NCBI RefSeq assembly: GCF_000311865.1
Contig: NZ_HE978580.1
Span: 500,673 to 564,672 of the forward strand
Origin: Peptoniphilus obesi ph1
GTDB taxonomy: Bacteria > Bacillota > Clostridia > Tissierellales > Peptoniphilaceae
Reading direction: 5' to 3'
Length of the DNA: 64,000 bases
The position numbers were made by a program, and so were the translations under genes. The notes under the pieces were generated by a model that saw only the letters and a program-made list of their open reading frames with translations, made no database searches and was not told the DNA's origin. Shown piece after piece: positions 1 through 7,378 of the stretch; position 1 is the first letter of the stretch; each line of letters begins with the position of its first letter.

Positions 1-857
1 TAAGGAGGTTTTTTCCTTCCTTCTTTCATCAAATCTAAATTATATATTATCTCATTACTAGCATAAGCTGCATTTTCCATTTCTTCATAAATCTTTGGAT
101 AATAATTATAGTCGACTAATTTATGGTCCCTATTATTTATTTCTACAGTAAAATCATCTCTTAAATTCACAAGACTTTGCCTATAACAGTCTGTACATAT
201 TACATCTTGGTCCCCATCTGCTATCAAATTTGCAAACATAATTGGCTTCTTTATAAGAGGCATAATAAAATCATTTAACTTAAAATATTCTTTTTTGTGA
301 TTTTTGATAAAATCTTCCCTGCTTTCAAACTTGTAGGGACTTTTTAAATCAATTATCAAATTGTCCTTAACATAATCATAATAAAGAGAGAAATCTAAAA
401 ACTCTGCAAGATCTCTAATTTTTATATAGTTTATTCCATTGATATTGTAGCCACTTATCTTAGCTATATTTTTTCCACCGTCTTTAGTGACTTTTATATC
501 TTTTTCTATTGTTTTTAAGTCTGCTAAGTCTTTTTTGTCGTAGTGATAACTTTTAAATACATCAGCTCTCTTATAATCACTTAGCCCATACAAACCATCC
601 TTAAATAGGATTAAGTCCTTGTCCTTATCATATTCAATGTAAATTGAATTTTCGCTTAAAATCTGCCTAGCCAGGTCTTTTATGCTTATGTAGTTTTGTC
701 CGTCTATATTATATAAATCATAAGTTTGAGGTCTATAGGATGATCCTTCTTCTAAAATAATTCTTTGATATGATTCTACAATAGAATTAGCCTTGACCTT
801 AGTCGGAATAAAAACAAGCAAGGCAAGTAATAATATTATTCTTCTAACTTTTATCAT
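1..857 (-). CDS. Secreted stalk-domain (copper-amine-oxidase N-like) protein, 3' end outside window
   Basis: The frame is open from an ATG at 857 to the window edge, giving 285 codons with no stop, so the C-terminus is missing. The start has a strong AGGAGG-type site at 862-868. The first ~24 residues (MIKVRRIILLLALLVFIPTK) form a signal peptide ending near VKA-NS. Two stalk-like repeats follow, around YNIDGQNYISIKDLA and YNINGINYIKIRDLA, each a beta-hairpin motif typical of copper amine oxidase N-terminal-like domains. A helical segment starting SREDFIKNHKKEYF follows. The same order occurs in the protein at 19803-20714, so the two look like paralogues. The exact function is unknown; extracellular location is inferred from the signal peptide. 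The gene sits behind the attenuator-like leader at 872-1085. Confidence 0.75.
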   Translation of the reverse strand, partial: MIKVRRIILLLALLVFIPTKVKANSIVESYQRIILEEGSSYRPQTYDLYNIDGQNYISIKDLARQILSENSIYIEYDKDKDLILFKDGLYGLSDYKRADVFKSYHYDKKDLADLKTIEKDIKVTKDGGKNIAKISGYNINGINYIKIRDLAEFLDFSLYYDYVKDNLIIDLKSPYKFESREDFIKNHKKEYFKLNDFIMPLIKKPIMFANLIADGDQDVICTDCYRQSLVNLRDDFTVEINNRDHKLVDYNYYPKIYEEMENAAYASNEIIYNLDLMKEGRKKPP

Positions 858-871
858 AATTCCTCCTTAAC

Positions 872-900
872 AAAAAAAGCTAACTCGAGGTTAGCTTTAA
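872..900 (-). terminator. Terminator hairpin in the leader of the stalk-protein gene
   Basis: Perfect 9-bp inverted repeat (AAAGCTAAC at 876-884 and GTTAGCTTT at 890-898) with a 5-nt loop. On the minus strand it is followed by a run of seven U. It lies only a few bases before the ribosome binding site of the gene starting at 857, which is the geometry of an attenuator rather than of an end-of-gene terminator. Confidence 0.7.
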
Positions 901-994
901 TAAACAATATTTAGTTTTATTTTCGATTATAGCTTTTTATATATAAGATAAGTCTTATTTGCTCCAGCATTTAGCTGCCAAAAAAATCAATTCA

Positions 995-1051
995 CTATAA
1001 TCTTTTTAAATTTTCCTTTTCTTCTGAAAAGCTAACAAACTGACTTTTCAT
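995..1051 (-). CDS. Possible 18-residue leader peptide
   Basis: ATG at 1051 with an AGGGGTG ribosome-binding-like sequence about 8 nt upstream and a TAG stop at 995-997. It would encode MKSQFVSFSEEKENLKRL. Codons 6-8 contain the bases complementary to the first arm of the terminator. Translation is not shown by the sequence; the ORF could be chance. Confidence 0.35.
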   Translation of the reverse strand: MKSQFVSFSEEKENLKRL

Positions 1052-1130
1052 CGGTCTCACCCCTAAATATTTTTAAATTCTTTTTCTTTTCATTATAAAT
1101 ATACCCAGCAATTTTAAAATAAAACAATAT

Positions 1131-1159
1131 TTGTAATTTATTTTACTAAATAATATAAT
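1131..1159 (+). promoter_or_regulatory. Sigma-A-type promoter
   Basis: TTGTAA at 1131-1136, a 17-bp spacer, and TATAAT at 1154-1159, 23 bp before the ATG at 1183 and its AGGAGG site (1172-1177). Confidence 0.65.
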
Positions 1160-1182
1160 CTATATAATATTAGGAGGTAAAT

Positions 1183-1896
1183 ATGAACAAAGTAACTTAT
1201 AAGACCGGCTTTATTATTCTTATTTCTATAGCCTTTCCTTATTTATTTTCAGGAATCTTGCATCTAGAACCCTTAATCGAAGGCACGACAATTTATATGG
1301 CAATTTGGATGATGTCAAATTATTTATTCTTAACAACCATGGAAGATCTTTTCCCAAAATACAGAAAAGTTTTATCCCTAAAAGGTTTAAAAATTTCTAA
1401 ACTGCCTTATATCCTAAAATTTTTAGTTTATATAGTTTTTTTAGCATTCATAAACTTATATATGATTCAAATTTTATTTATCAGAGATAATGACTTCATA
1501 AATTCTTTGGTCTCTATTCCAAGCCTTGTTTTAATTTTATTTATCTTTTTCTTAAGTCTTAGCTACGGAGCCTTCCCTGAGCTAAAAGAAGAAGATAACT
1601 TCAATCTTTACTCTGTTTCTAATAAAAACTCATTCAAACTAGGTAGAGACAAGTTTGGAACTGTAGTAGGGTCTTATGAAGATGGAATAATTATTGGGGA
1701 TATTTACTTATCTTACGATCAAATATCTAGCATCTATTCCAATAAAAAAGATAAATCACTTATGATGAAAGCGGACGGAGAAAAGAAAAATATTATTGTC
1801 AGCATCGAATCTGACAAGAGCAAGCAAAAAATGATAGAAATAATTAAAAATGCTCAAAAAAATAATAGGATAGAAAAAAAGCTAGTCAACATATAA
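1183..1896 (+). CDS. Hypothetical membrane protein with C-terminal soluble domain
   Basis: 237 residues. Four hydrophobic segments are visible at about residues 5-25, 36-54, 75-99 and 110-131. A soluble C-terminal part of ~95 residues follows, with alternating beta-type stretches (TVVGSYEDGIIIGDIYLSYD) ending in a lysine-rich helix. The fold of that part may be PH-like, by resemblance only. It has its own promoter and AGGAGG site and stands alone between a divergent secreted-protein gene and a convergent nitroreductase gene. I do not recognise the family and propose no function. Confidence 0.75.
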   Translation: MNKVTYKTGFIILISIAFPYLFSGILHLEPLIEGTTIYMAIWMMSNYLFLTTMEDLFPKYRKVLSLKGLKISKLPYILKFLVYIVFLAFINLYMIQILFIRDNDFINSLVSIPSLVLILFIFFLSLSYGAFPELKEEDNFNLYSVSNKNSFKLGRDKFGTVVGSYEDGIIIGDIYLSYDQISSIYSNKKDKSLMMKADGEKKNIIVSIESDKSKQKMIEIIKNAQKNNRIEKKLVNI

Positions 1897-1908
1897 TTGA
1901 CTAGCTTT
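1878..1908. terminator. Bidirectional terminator
   Basis: Stem AAAGCTAGTCAA/TTGACTAGCTTT with a 7-nt loop, flanked by A-rich and T-rich runs. It lies between the convergent genes ending at 1896 and 1916 and can serve both. Confidence 0.75.
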
Positions 1909-1915
1909 TGTATTT

Positions 1916-2662
1916 TTAATCTACATCAAAACCCTGTTTTCTTAAAGCATCCAAAACTTGGCTCTTATTTTTCAATAAAGCGTAATGGAATTTACCAGCT
2001 ATATTAGTAAAGTCATCTGATCTTTTCCCGTTAGCCCTTGTATCATAATAATTATTCATTTCCTTATCATAACCTGTCAGTTCTTCTAGATAATTATCAT
2101 AAGTCTCATATTTGTTTTCAAAACATCTAAGCTTTATGCTCATCTTTGGCTTAACTTGTGGATCTTGGTCTGAATAACCCATTCCCATTCCAACAACTGG
2201 GAAAGTGTATTTTGGAAGATCTAATAAATCAATTAACTTTTCATAATCATTAAGAACAGAACCCAAATATACAACGCCAAGTCCTAAACTTTCAGCCGCA
2301 ATTGCCATGTTTTCTGCCCCAATTATCGAATCAGTAAAACCTTGAATAAGCATTTCTAGGCTAGGTTTTTTTTCTATTTCAAATCCTCTTTCTATAGCTA
2401 TTTGTCTATTTCTATAAATATCTGCCACAAAAATAAATAACTCTGGAATATCTTTTATATACTCTTGAGTAGAAATTTCCATAATTTTATTTTTTAAATC
2501 TTGGTCTGTTACATGAATTATACTAGCTTCTTGTAATCCCAAAGAACTTGGAGCATGAGTGTAGGCTTCAAAAATAGCTTTCATATCTTCCTCTCTTACC
2601 CTTTCATTCTTAAATTGTCTAATACTTCTATGCGTTTTAAATAAATTTAATGTCTCGTTCAA
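1916..2662 (-). CDS. Nitroreductase family protein (NfsA/FRP-like)
   Basis: 248 residues. The N-terminal FKTHRSIRQFKNERVREED is the FMN-binding start of nitroreductases, followed by APSSLGLQEASII. The mid-region AAESLGLGVVYLGSVLND and VVGMGMGYSD match the family, and the C-terminal extension typical of NfsA/FRP-type flavin reductases is present. Such enzymes reduce nitro compounds or quinones using NAD(P)H and FMN; the natural substrate cannot be read here. The start is TTG at 2662, chosen because AGGGGTG sits 5 nt upstream. It follows the lipid-kinase gene by 14 bp, so the two are probably co-transcribed. Confidence 0.85.
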   Translation of the reverse strand: MNETLNLFKTHRSIRQFKNERVREEDMKAIFEAYTHAPSSLGLQEASIIHVTDQDLKNKIMEISTQEYIKDIPELFIFVADIYRNRQIAIERGFEIEKKPSLEMLIQGFTDSIIGAENMAIAAESLGLGVVYLGSVLNDYEKLIDLLDLPKYTFPVVGMGMGYSDQDPQVKPKMSIKLRCFENKYETYDNYLEELTGYDKEMNNYYDTRANGKRSDDFTNIAGKFHYALLKNKSQVLDALRKQGFDVD

Positions 2663-2676
2663 AATTACACCCCTTA

Positions 2677-3573
2677 TTAAAAATAACTAGCCGGCAAATA
2701 AAATTCCACTCTCTGCTTAAGAATTTGAATATCTATCGGCAAACTTGGTCCCTTGTCTCCATCAATATCAGTTTCTTCTTCGCCTTCTAAACTTTCAACA
2801 TGAAGTTTTGATGCTAAAAAATGCTCAACATTTGAATTCTTATCAAGCTCTCCAGCTATTGCAGATCCAGCACCAGATAATCTAGAAAAAATATCCTTCT
2901 TCTTTAAAATCAATACATTTGCATAGCCACTATCCATACTGCTATTTTGTCTAGTAAATTCTACATAGCCAATCTTATTTGATATAGAAACTAAAAAGTG
3001 ATCTACCTCGCCCTCATAATTTCCATCATCAGTTTCAATCTTTAGCCTGTAATACTTATCTTTTCTAAGCCTTTCAATAGATTCCTTAAAATAAGTTAGC
3101 ATGCCAAACTTTGATTTATCCTCTCCAGATGCATCATGTATAGCTTCGGGAATTGATCCCATACTAACAAAAAGGCAAAAACACTTATCATTGCATAAGC
3201 CAATATCTATTTTTTTACTATGTTCAAAATCATACCTATTTATTGCCTCTCTCCTTATTTGTGGAATACCCAAGTGCTTTGACAATAAGTTTCCAGTACC
3301 AGATGGTATTATAGCAATCTTAGGCCTATGCTCTTTGTCATATATACCCTGAACAACTGAATTAATAGTCCCATCTCCGCCAGAAACAACTATGCTATCA
3401 TAATTTGTCTCAGCTGCAATACTCGCAAAATTTATAACATCATCAATATCTTTTGAAATCCTAAAATCAATAATTTCAAAATGTTTTTTTAATTTTTTGC
3501 TAAGTAAATCTTCCATTTTTACAGACTTACCAGATCCAGAATCAGGATTTAAAATTACCATTACTTTTTTCAT
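2677..3573 (-). CDS. Diacylglycerol/lipid kinase family protein (YegS/BmrU type)
   Basis: 298 residues, the normal length for the family. The N-terminal VILNPDSGSGKS, the nucleotide-binding SGGDGTINSVVQG (residues ~63-75) and IPSGTGNLLSKHLGIP are the signature of the DAGK catalytic domain. The C-terminal half is the usual beta-sandwich. Members phosphorylate lipids such as diacylglycerol or undecaprenol-type substrates at the membrane; the substrate here is not determined. It is the first gene of a two-gene leftward unit with the nitroreductase. Confidence 0.88.
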   Translation of the reverse strand: MKKVMVILNPDSGSGKSVKMEDLLSKKLKKHFEIIDFRISKDIDDVINFASIAAETNYDSIVVSGGDGTINSVVQGIYDKEHRPKIAIIPSGTGNLLSKHLGIPQIRREAINRYDFEHSKKIDIGLCNDKCFCLFVSMGSIPEAIHDASGEDKSKFGMLTYFKESIERLRKDKYYRLKIETDDGNYEGEVDHFLVSISNKIGYVEFTRQNSSMDSGYANVLILKKKDIFSRLSGAGSAIAGELDKNSNVEHFLASKLHVESLEGEEETDIDGDKGPSLPIDIQILKQRVEFYLPASYF

Positions 3574-3640
3574 AAATTCACTCTCAAACTAATATTTAAT
3601 AATAATCATTAACTAATTTTATCATATTATTTCAATAAAA

Positions 3641-3671
3641 TAAAAAACTCACAGCCTTTTACTGTGAGTTT
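3641..3671 (-). terminator. Terminator after the SLH protein gene
   Basis: Stem AAACTCACAG/CTGTGAGTTT (3645-3654 and 3662-3671) followed on the minus strand by a U-run, 15 bp after the stop codon at 3686. Confidence 0.75.
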
Positions 3672-3685
3672 CTTATAAATTTTAT

Positions 3686-6600
3686 TTATTTGTTTAGAAT
3701 TTGTAGCCAAGTTTCAATTTGTTTTCCTCTTGCTCTTTTATATTCATGGCTGTTTGTTGCTTCCATTATTTCATAGTAAGCCCAGTGACTTTCATCAATA
3801 TCAGTAAATTTAATTAAATATCTTCTAACTCCTGCTAGTCCATCAAAATCAACTCCACGATTAGCGTATTGATTTAAAATTCTAGCAGCTTCTGATCTTT
3901 GAATATAAGCATCTGGTTTAAATGTTCCATCTGGATAACCATTTATACGACCGTTACCATAAGCTTGGTTGATTGCAGCTTCAAATTCGTGTCCTTTCAC
4001 ATCTTCAAATGGAGCAACTTTATCATTTTTCTTATCTACTCCATAAAGTGCTCTTGCAAATTCTGCACGCGTGATTGCTTGGTTTGGACGGAAGTTACCA
4101 TCTTTATCAGCAAACATTAAATTTTTGCTAGTCATTGCATTGATAGCTGAGTTGTACCATGCAGATTCTGTATCTTGGAAGTTTGGTTTTGCATCATTGC
4201 TCATATCAAGCTTTGCTAAACGAGCAATTAAAGCTGCCGCTTCTGCTCTTGTCATCATTCCTTCTGGACGAACAGTACCATCTGGATAACCATACATATA
4301 TCTTTCATGATTGTTATATTCTATTTCTTCTTGTTTTTCTTGTGTTTTTACTTCAGTTGCTTGGATTGGATCAGTGTTGTTTCCAAAATACCACCAGTAA
4401 CCAGGCCAAGGTTGTACCCTGCCACCATTTTCTGGTTTTTCATTTGGTTTCTTAGTTCCTGGATCGTTTGGATCTTGTTTTCCTGGATCATTTGGATCTT
4501 GCTTTCCTGGATCATTTGGATCTTGTTTTCCTGGATCATTTGGATCTTGTTTTCCTGGATCATTTGGATCTTGATCGCCTGATTTGTCTTTCCATTTTGC
4601 TGTTACTGTTGTGTCTTCAGTTACTGTAATCTTATCCCCAACTTTTTTGGCTTCACCGTTTATTTCCCATCCGTCAAATTCTTTGTTTTCTGGTGGTGTA
4701 AAGGTGTCTTTAGCAGGAAGAGTAAAGTTTTCACCACTCTTCTTATATTCAACCTTATCGTCTCCTGTTCCGCCATTTGCTTGAACGGTAACTTTAAATT
4801 TCTTTGTCGCTGTGGCTGTGAATACATTGTTTTCAGCAGTAGCTTTGAAATCTTTTCCTTTATTCTTGTCATTCCATGTTAGGTCTACATAGGTATCATC
4901 TGTTACTATTGCTCCTACATCTTCAAAGCATGTTTTTTCAGTTTTTGATACTTTTTCTGTAGATAAATCAGTTCCTGGTTTAACTTTGTAGGTTTTGGCA
5001 GTAACAGGAGTTTCCTTACTACCTTCTACTTCACCTGCTTTTACACCTTCGCCTAGCTTCAATTCAACATCTATGGCATCATCAGGTAAGTTTTTCTTAT
5101 CAGATGGACTAACAAGGTCGCTAACGTATAGCATTTGTTTTTCTACTATGATTTCAGAATCATCGTCAAACTTTACTTTAACCTTGCCTTCAAAGTCTCC
5201 AGAGTTATTAGTAGTTCTTATCTTTGGTTCACTTACATCAGTTACTGTCGCTCCGTTAATGTATTCTTGAATTTTATCTTTATCTGTTGCAGAATCTTTT
5301 GCCTTGACGCCTTTCTTCCATTCAACTGTATCTCCAACCCATTTTTTGATATCAACTGGGTCAAGTCCGCCTAGGGCTTCAACTTTGTCAGCTATTGTTT
5401 CTTTTATAGTTAAAGTTCCAGGTTCTGAAGTAAGTGGATCTTTATCGTCATCCGCTATTCCACCCTTATCTGTCACTGTAGCTGTTACATCTGTTCCGCC
5501 TTTTACCTTGTCTTTAGGAAGAGTTATAACTCCATTATCATCAACGGAACCTTCGCCTTTAGTGATAGACCAAGTTCCATCATCAGCTTTTGTAGCTGTA
5601 GTTGTTTGATCATTGCCATCTTTATCTTTATAAGAAACAGTAATGATATGAGCATCTGTATCTACTTCAAGATTTGGAGTTATTGTGATGTTTTTCTTAT
5701 CTTCACTTAATGCAAGCGTTGGTGCATCCGGTTTGATGTTTTTTACAAGGTCTTTGGCTGGGATTATTATTGTTGGTTCAGCTCCTTCATTTACCTTGTA
5801 TGAACCATCTTCATTTGTTTCTGGAACAAATTTATAATTATTGTTCGGGTCCCAAGTACCTGCTACATCATTACCGCTAAATATCTTAACATTTCCGCTG
5901 TCATCAAATTGTATAACTGCCGGCATTCCATCCCAGTCTCCGGTTCCGTCTGGTAATTTAGATACGTCATTTACAGTATTGGCATCTCTAATAGCTTTAC
6001 CTATTGCTTCTTTATCTTTATCTGTTAATTTTCTAGGGTCTCTAACACCTGTTAGGTCTGGTATTACTAATTCTGGTTGTATTGTTTTACAGTTATTTTT
6101 CTTTCCATACTCTTTGACAATTACACCAAAATCTTTTCCAAGCACTACATTATCATTGCCAATTTCATAAGAAAACTCACCAGTGTCTGGATTTACTGTT
6201 GCAAATATCTTTGTTCCTTTATCGATTGAACATCCTCGATCCGTACAAAAATCTGATGGTTTCGTTTCGCCAAAACTTGTAACAATTTCTACTCTGAGTC
6301 TTTCTGGTGCTGCTACTTTTGTCAAATCCACTCTACCAGTGATTTTACTGTCAACAACTTTAAGTGTATCTATGATTGGAGCGGTTGAAATTTCTGTAAT
6401 TTTATGAACTGTAACTTTATCAGAAACATCTAGTGTAAGTTTAGACTTATCCGAGAAAGTAACATCTATACTCTTACCATTACCTGCTACGTCAATTGGA
6501 TTTATCTTATCATTTGCATTTTTAGGCACATAAAGGTTTCCTTCAAAGTTCTTATCGTCAACATTTTCTAATTTATTATTTTCAGTTTTAAAAGCTTTTA

Positions 6601-7102
6601 CAATATCTTCTACTGCATCTGCATCTATAACGAATGTATCTTCTGACCAAACTTCAAGTGTCGGCATAGAAAGCTTGCCTTTGTATAATTCAGAAAGTAA
6701 TTGCTTAACTTTTACAAATACTTCATCAGAAAAACCACCATTAAATTCTTGCTTCGCATAGACTTTATATCCTGCTTTTACTTTATTTTTTAATGTAACT
6801 TTCCATTTTGACCCACCCTTAGGTTTAATAGAAACATCTGCTGTTTCAATCTCTATATCATTTTCATCCTTAACAGTTACATGAATTATACAGTCTTTAT
6901 TGAATCTCTTTCTTTGCCCAGATCCTACTAAACCTCCTCCAGTAATTTCTTGAGCGTTAGGTGCAACTGGATTAATTGTTGGTTTTGGTACGCTAGTTTG
7001 TGCACTTACTTCTCCTGCTCCCAATATGTTTGTTAAAAACATTACTAGGACTAGGGTCAATGCCAAAAAGCTTTTACTTATTTTTCTTTCTTTTGTTATC
7101 AT
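3686..7102 (-). CDS. Large SLH-anchored surface protein
   Basis: 1138 residues from ATG 7102; an in-frame TTG at 7126 is less likely because the AAAGGGAGAG site lies between the two. Signal peptide at ~1-35 (KSFLALTLVLVMFLTNILG, cut near VSA-Q). Then a long string of beta-rich repeats, including an Ig-like module (TPNLEVDTDAHIITVSYKD), an InlB-type repeat (FDGWEINGEAKKVGDKITVT), five 8-residue QDPNDPGK units (~841-881), a hydrophobic PWPGYWWYFGN patch, and three SLH domains (~930-1110; GYPDGTVRPEGMMTRAEAAA, GNFRPNQAITRAEFAR, GYPDGTFKPDAYIQRSEAAR). SLH domains bind pyruvylated secondary cell-wall polymer, so the protein is probably an S-layer or adhesin-like surface protein. There is no LPXTG motif. 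Confidence 0.9.
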   Translation of the reverse strand: MITKERKISKSFLALTLVLVMFLTNILGAGEVSAQTSVPKPTINPVAPNAQEITGGGLVGSGQRKRFNKDCIIHVTVKDENDIEIETADVSIKPKGGSKWKVTLKNKVKAGYKVYAKQEFNGGFSDEVFVKVKQLLSELYKGKLSMPTLEVWSEDTFVIDADAVEDIVKAFKTENNKLENVDDKNFEGNLYVPKNANDKINPIDVAGNGKSIDVTFSDKSKLTLDVSDKVTVHKITEISTAPIIDTLKVVDSKITGRVDLTKVAAPERLRVEIVTSFGETKPSDFCTDRGCSIDKGTKIFATVNPDTGEFSYEIGNDNVVLGKDFGVIVKEYGKKNNCKTIQPELVIPDLTGVRDPRKLTDKDKEAIGKAIRDANTVNDVSKLPDGTGDWDGMPAVIQFDDSGNVKIFSGNDVAGTWDPNNNYKFVPETNEDGSYKVNEGAEPTIIIPAKDLVKNIKPDAPTLALSEDKKNITITPNLEVDTDAHIITVSYKDKDGNDQTTTATKADDGTWSITKGEGSVDDNGVITLPKDKVKGGTDVTATVTDKGGIADDDKDPLTSEPGTLTIKETIADKVEALGGLDPVDIKKWVGDTVEWKKGVKAKDSATDKDKIQEYINGATVTDVSEPKIRTTNNSGDFEGKVKVKFDDDSEIIVEKQMLYVSDLVSPSDKKNLPDDAIDVELKLGEGVKAGEVEGSKETPVTAKTYKVKPGTDLSTEKVSKTEKTCFEDVGAIVTDDTYVDLTWNDKNKGKDFKATAENNVFTATATKKFKVTVQANGGTGDDKVEYKKSGENFTLPAKDTFTPPENKEFDGWEINGEAKKVGDKITVTEDTTVTAKWKDKSGDQDPNDPGKQDPNDPGKQDPNDPGKQDPNDPGKQDPNDPGTKKPNEKPENGGRVQPWPGYWWYFGNNTDPIQATEVKTQEKQEEIEYNNHERYMYGYPDGTVRPEGMMTRAEAAALIARLAKLDMSNDAKPNFQDTESAWYNSAINAMTSKNLMFADKDGNFRPNQAITRAEFARALYGVDKKNDKVAPFEDVKGHEFEAAINQAYGNGRINGYPDGTFKPDAYIQRSEAARILNQYANRGVDFDGLAGVRRYLIKFTDIDESHWAYYEIMEATNSHEYKRARGKQIETWLQILNK
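4458..4577. repeat. 24-bp tandem repeat, five units
   Basis: Units start at 4458, 4482, 4506, 4530 and 4554, with only one or two differences each (the last diverges at its 3' end). On the minus strand they encode the proline-rich QDPNDPGK linker before the SLH domains. In-frame gain or loss of units would lengthen or shorten the wall-spanning stalk. Confidence 0.9.
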
Positions 7103-7165
7103 GCTTTTTTCTTCTCTCCCTTTCAATAATTTTATTTCTTTTTAGACTTACTCAGTCTATTTATT

Positions 7166-7193
7166 TTTATAAGATCAATTTCTATTTTATCAA
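7166..7193 (-). promoter_or_regulatory. Promoter of the SLH protein gene
   Basis: On the minus strand TTGATA (7193-7188), a 16-bp spacer and TATAAA (7171-7166), about 64 bp upstream of the ATG at 7102. An inverted repeat AGACT-N5-AGTCT (7143-7157) lies in the untranslated leader. Confidence 0.5.
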
Positions 7194-7230
7194 GTATTTT
7201 ACTTCTTTACCATAGTTTATAGCCTAACTA

Positions 7231-7252
7231 GTATTACTTTTGTATTACTTTT
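7231..7252. repeat. 11-bp perfect direct repeat upstream of SLH gene promoter
   Basis: GTATTACTTTT occurs twice back to back, 38 bp upstream of the -35 box of the SLH gene. This is a possible activator site, or a chance repeat in AT-rich DNA. Confidence 0.4.
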
Positions 7253-7325
7253 TTTATATCTTTCTTAAAATTAAATTATAGGAATTTAAAAGTCATATAA
7301 TTTTTCTAAAATCCTATATAAAATA

Positions 7326-7362
7326 AAAAATCGACAGGAGAATTATTCTTCGCTGCCGATTA
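7326..7362 (-). terminator. Terminator after hisS
   Basis: Minus-strand stem AATCGGCAG/CTGTCGATT (one G-U pair) followed by a U-run; it lies 17 bp after the hisS stop. Confidence 0.7.
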
Positions 7363-7378
7363 CTTTTTCCTAAAATAT

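Larger units (their letters stand above)
872..1085 (-). promoter_or_regulatory. Candidate attenuator leader
   Basis: The minus strand has a TATAAT at 1097-1092 (with a weak -35), then a leader with a short ORF (1051-995), small hairpins (CAGC/GCTG near 965-978; ATAAGA/TCTTAT near 940-957), and the terminator at 872-900. The sequence GTTAGCTTTT inside the short ORF (1036-1027) is complementary over 9 bases to the first arm of the terminator (898-890). The leader could therefore form an antiterminator that excludes the terminator. It matches no riboswitch class I recognise. The regulatory function is inferred. Confidence 0.45.

Noticed and set aside
872-1085. Known riboswitch (c-di-GMP, glycine, SAM) before the stalk-protein gene
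   Set aside because: Short similarities such as GAGACCGATGAAA and GGAGCAAA were seen, but the ordered core elements of these classes are missing.
4458-4577. CRISPR array
   Set aside because: The 24-bp units are directly adjacent, in frame and code for QDPNDPGK; there are no spacers.
3899-6407. Many + strand open frames across the SLH protein gene
   Set aside because: They lie antisense to a long coherent protein with signal peptide and SLH domains, have no ribosome sites and show low-complexity or hydrophobic shadow sequences.
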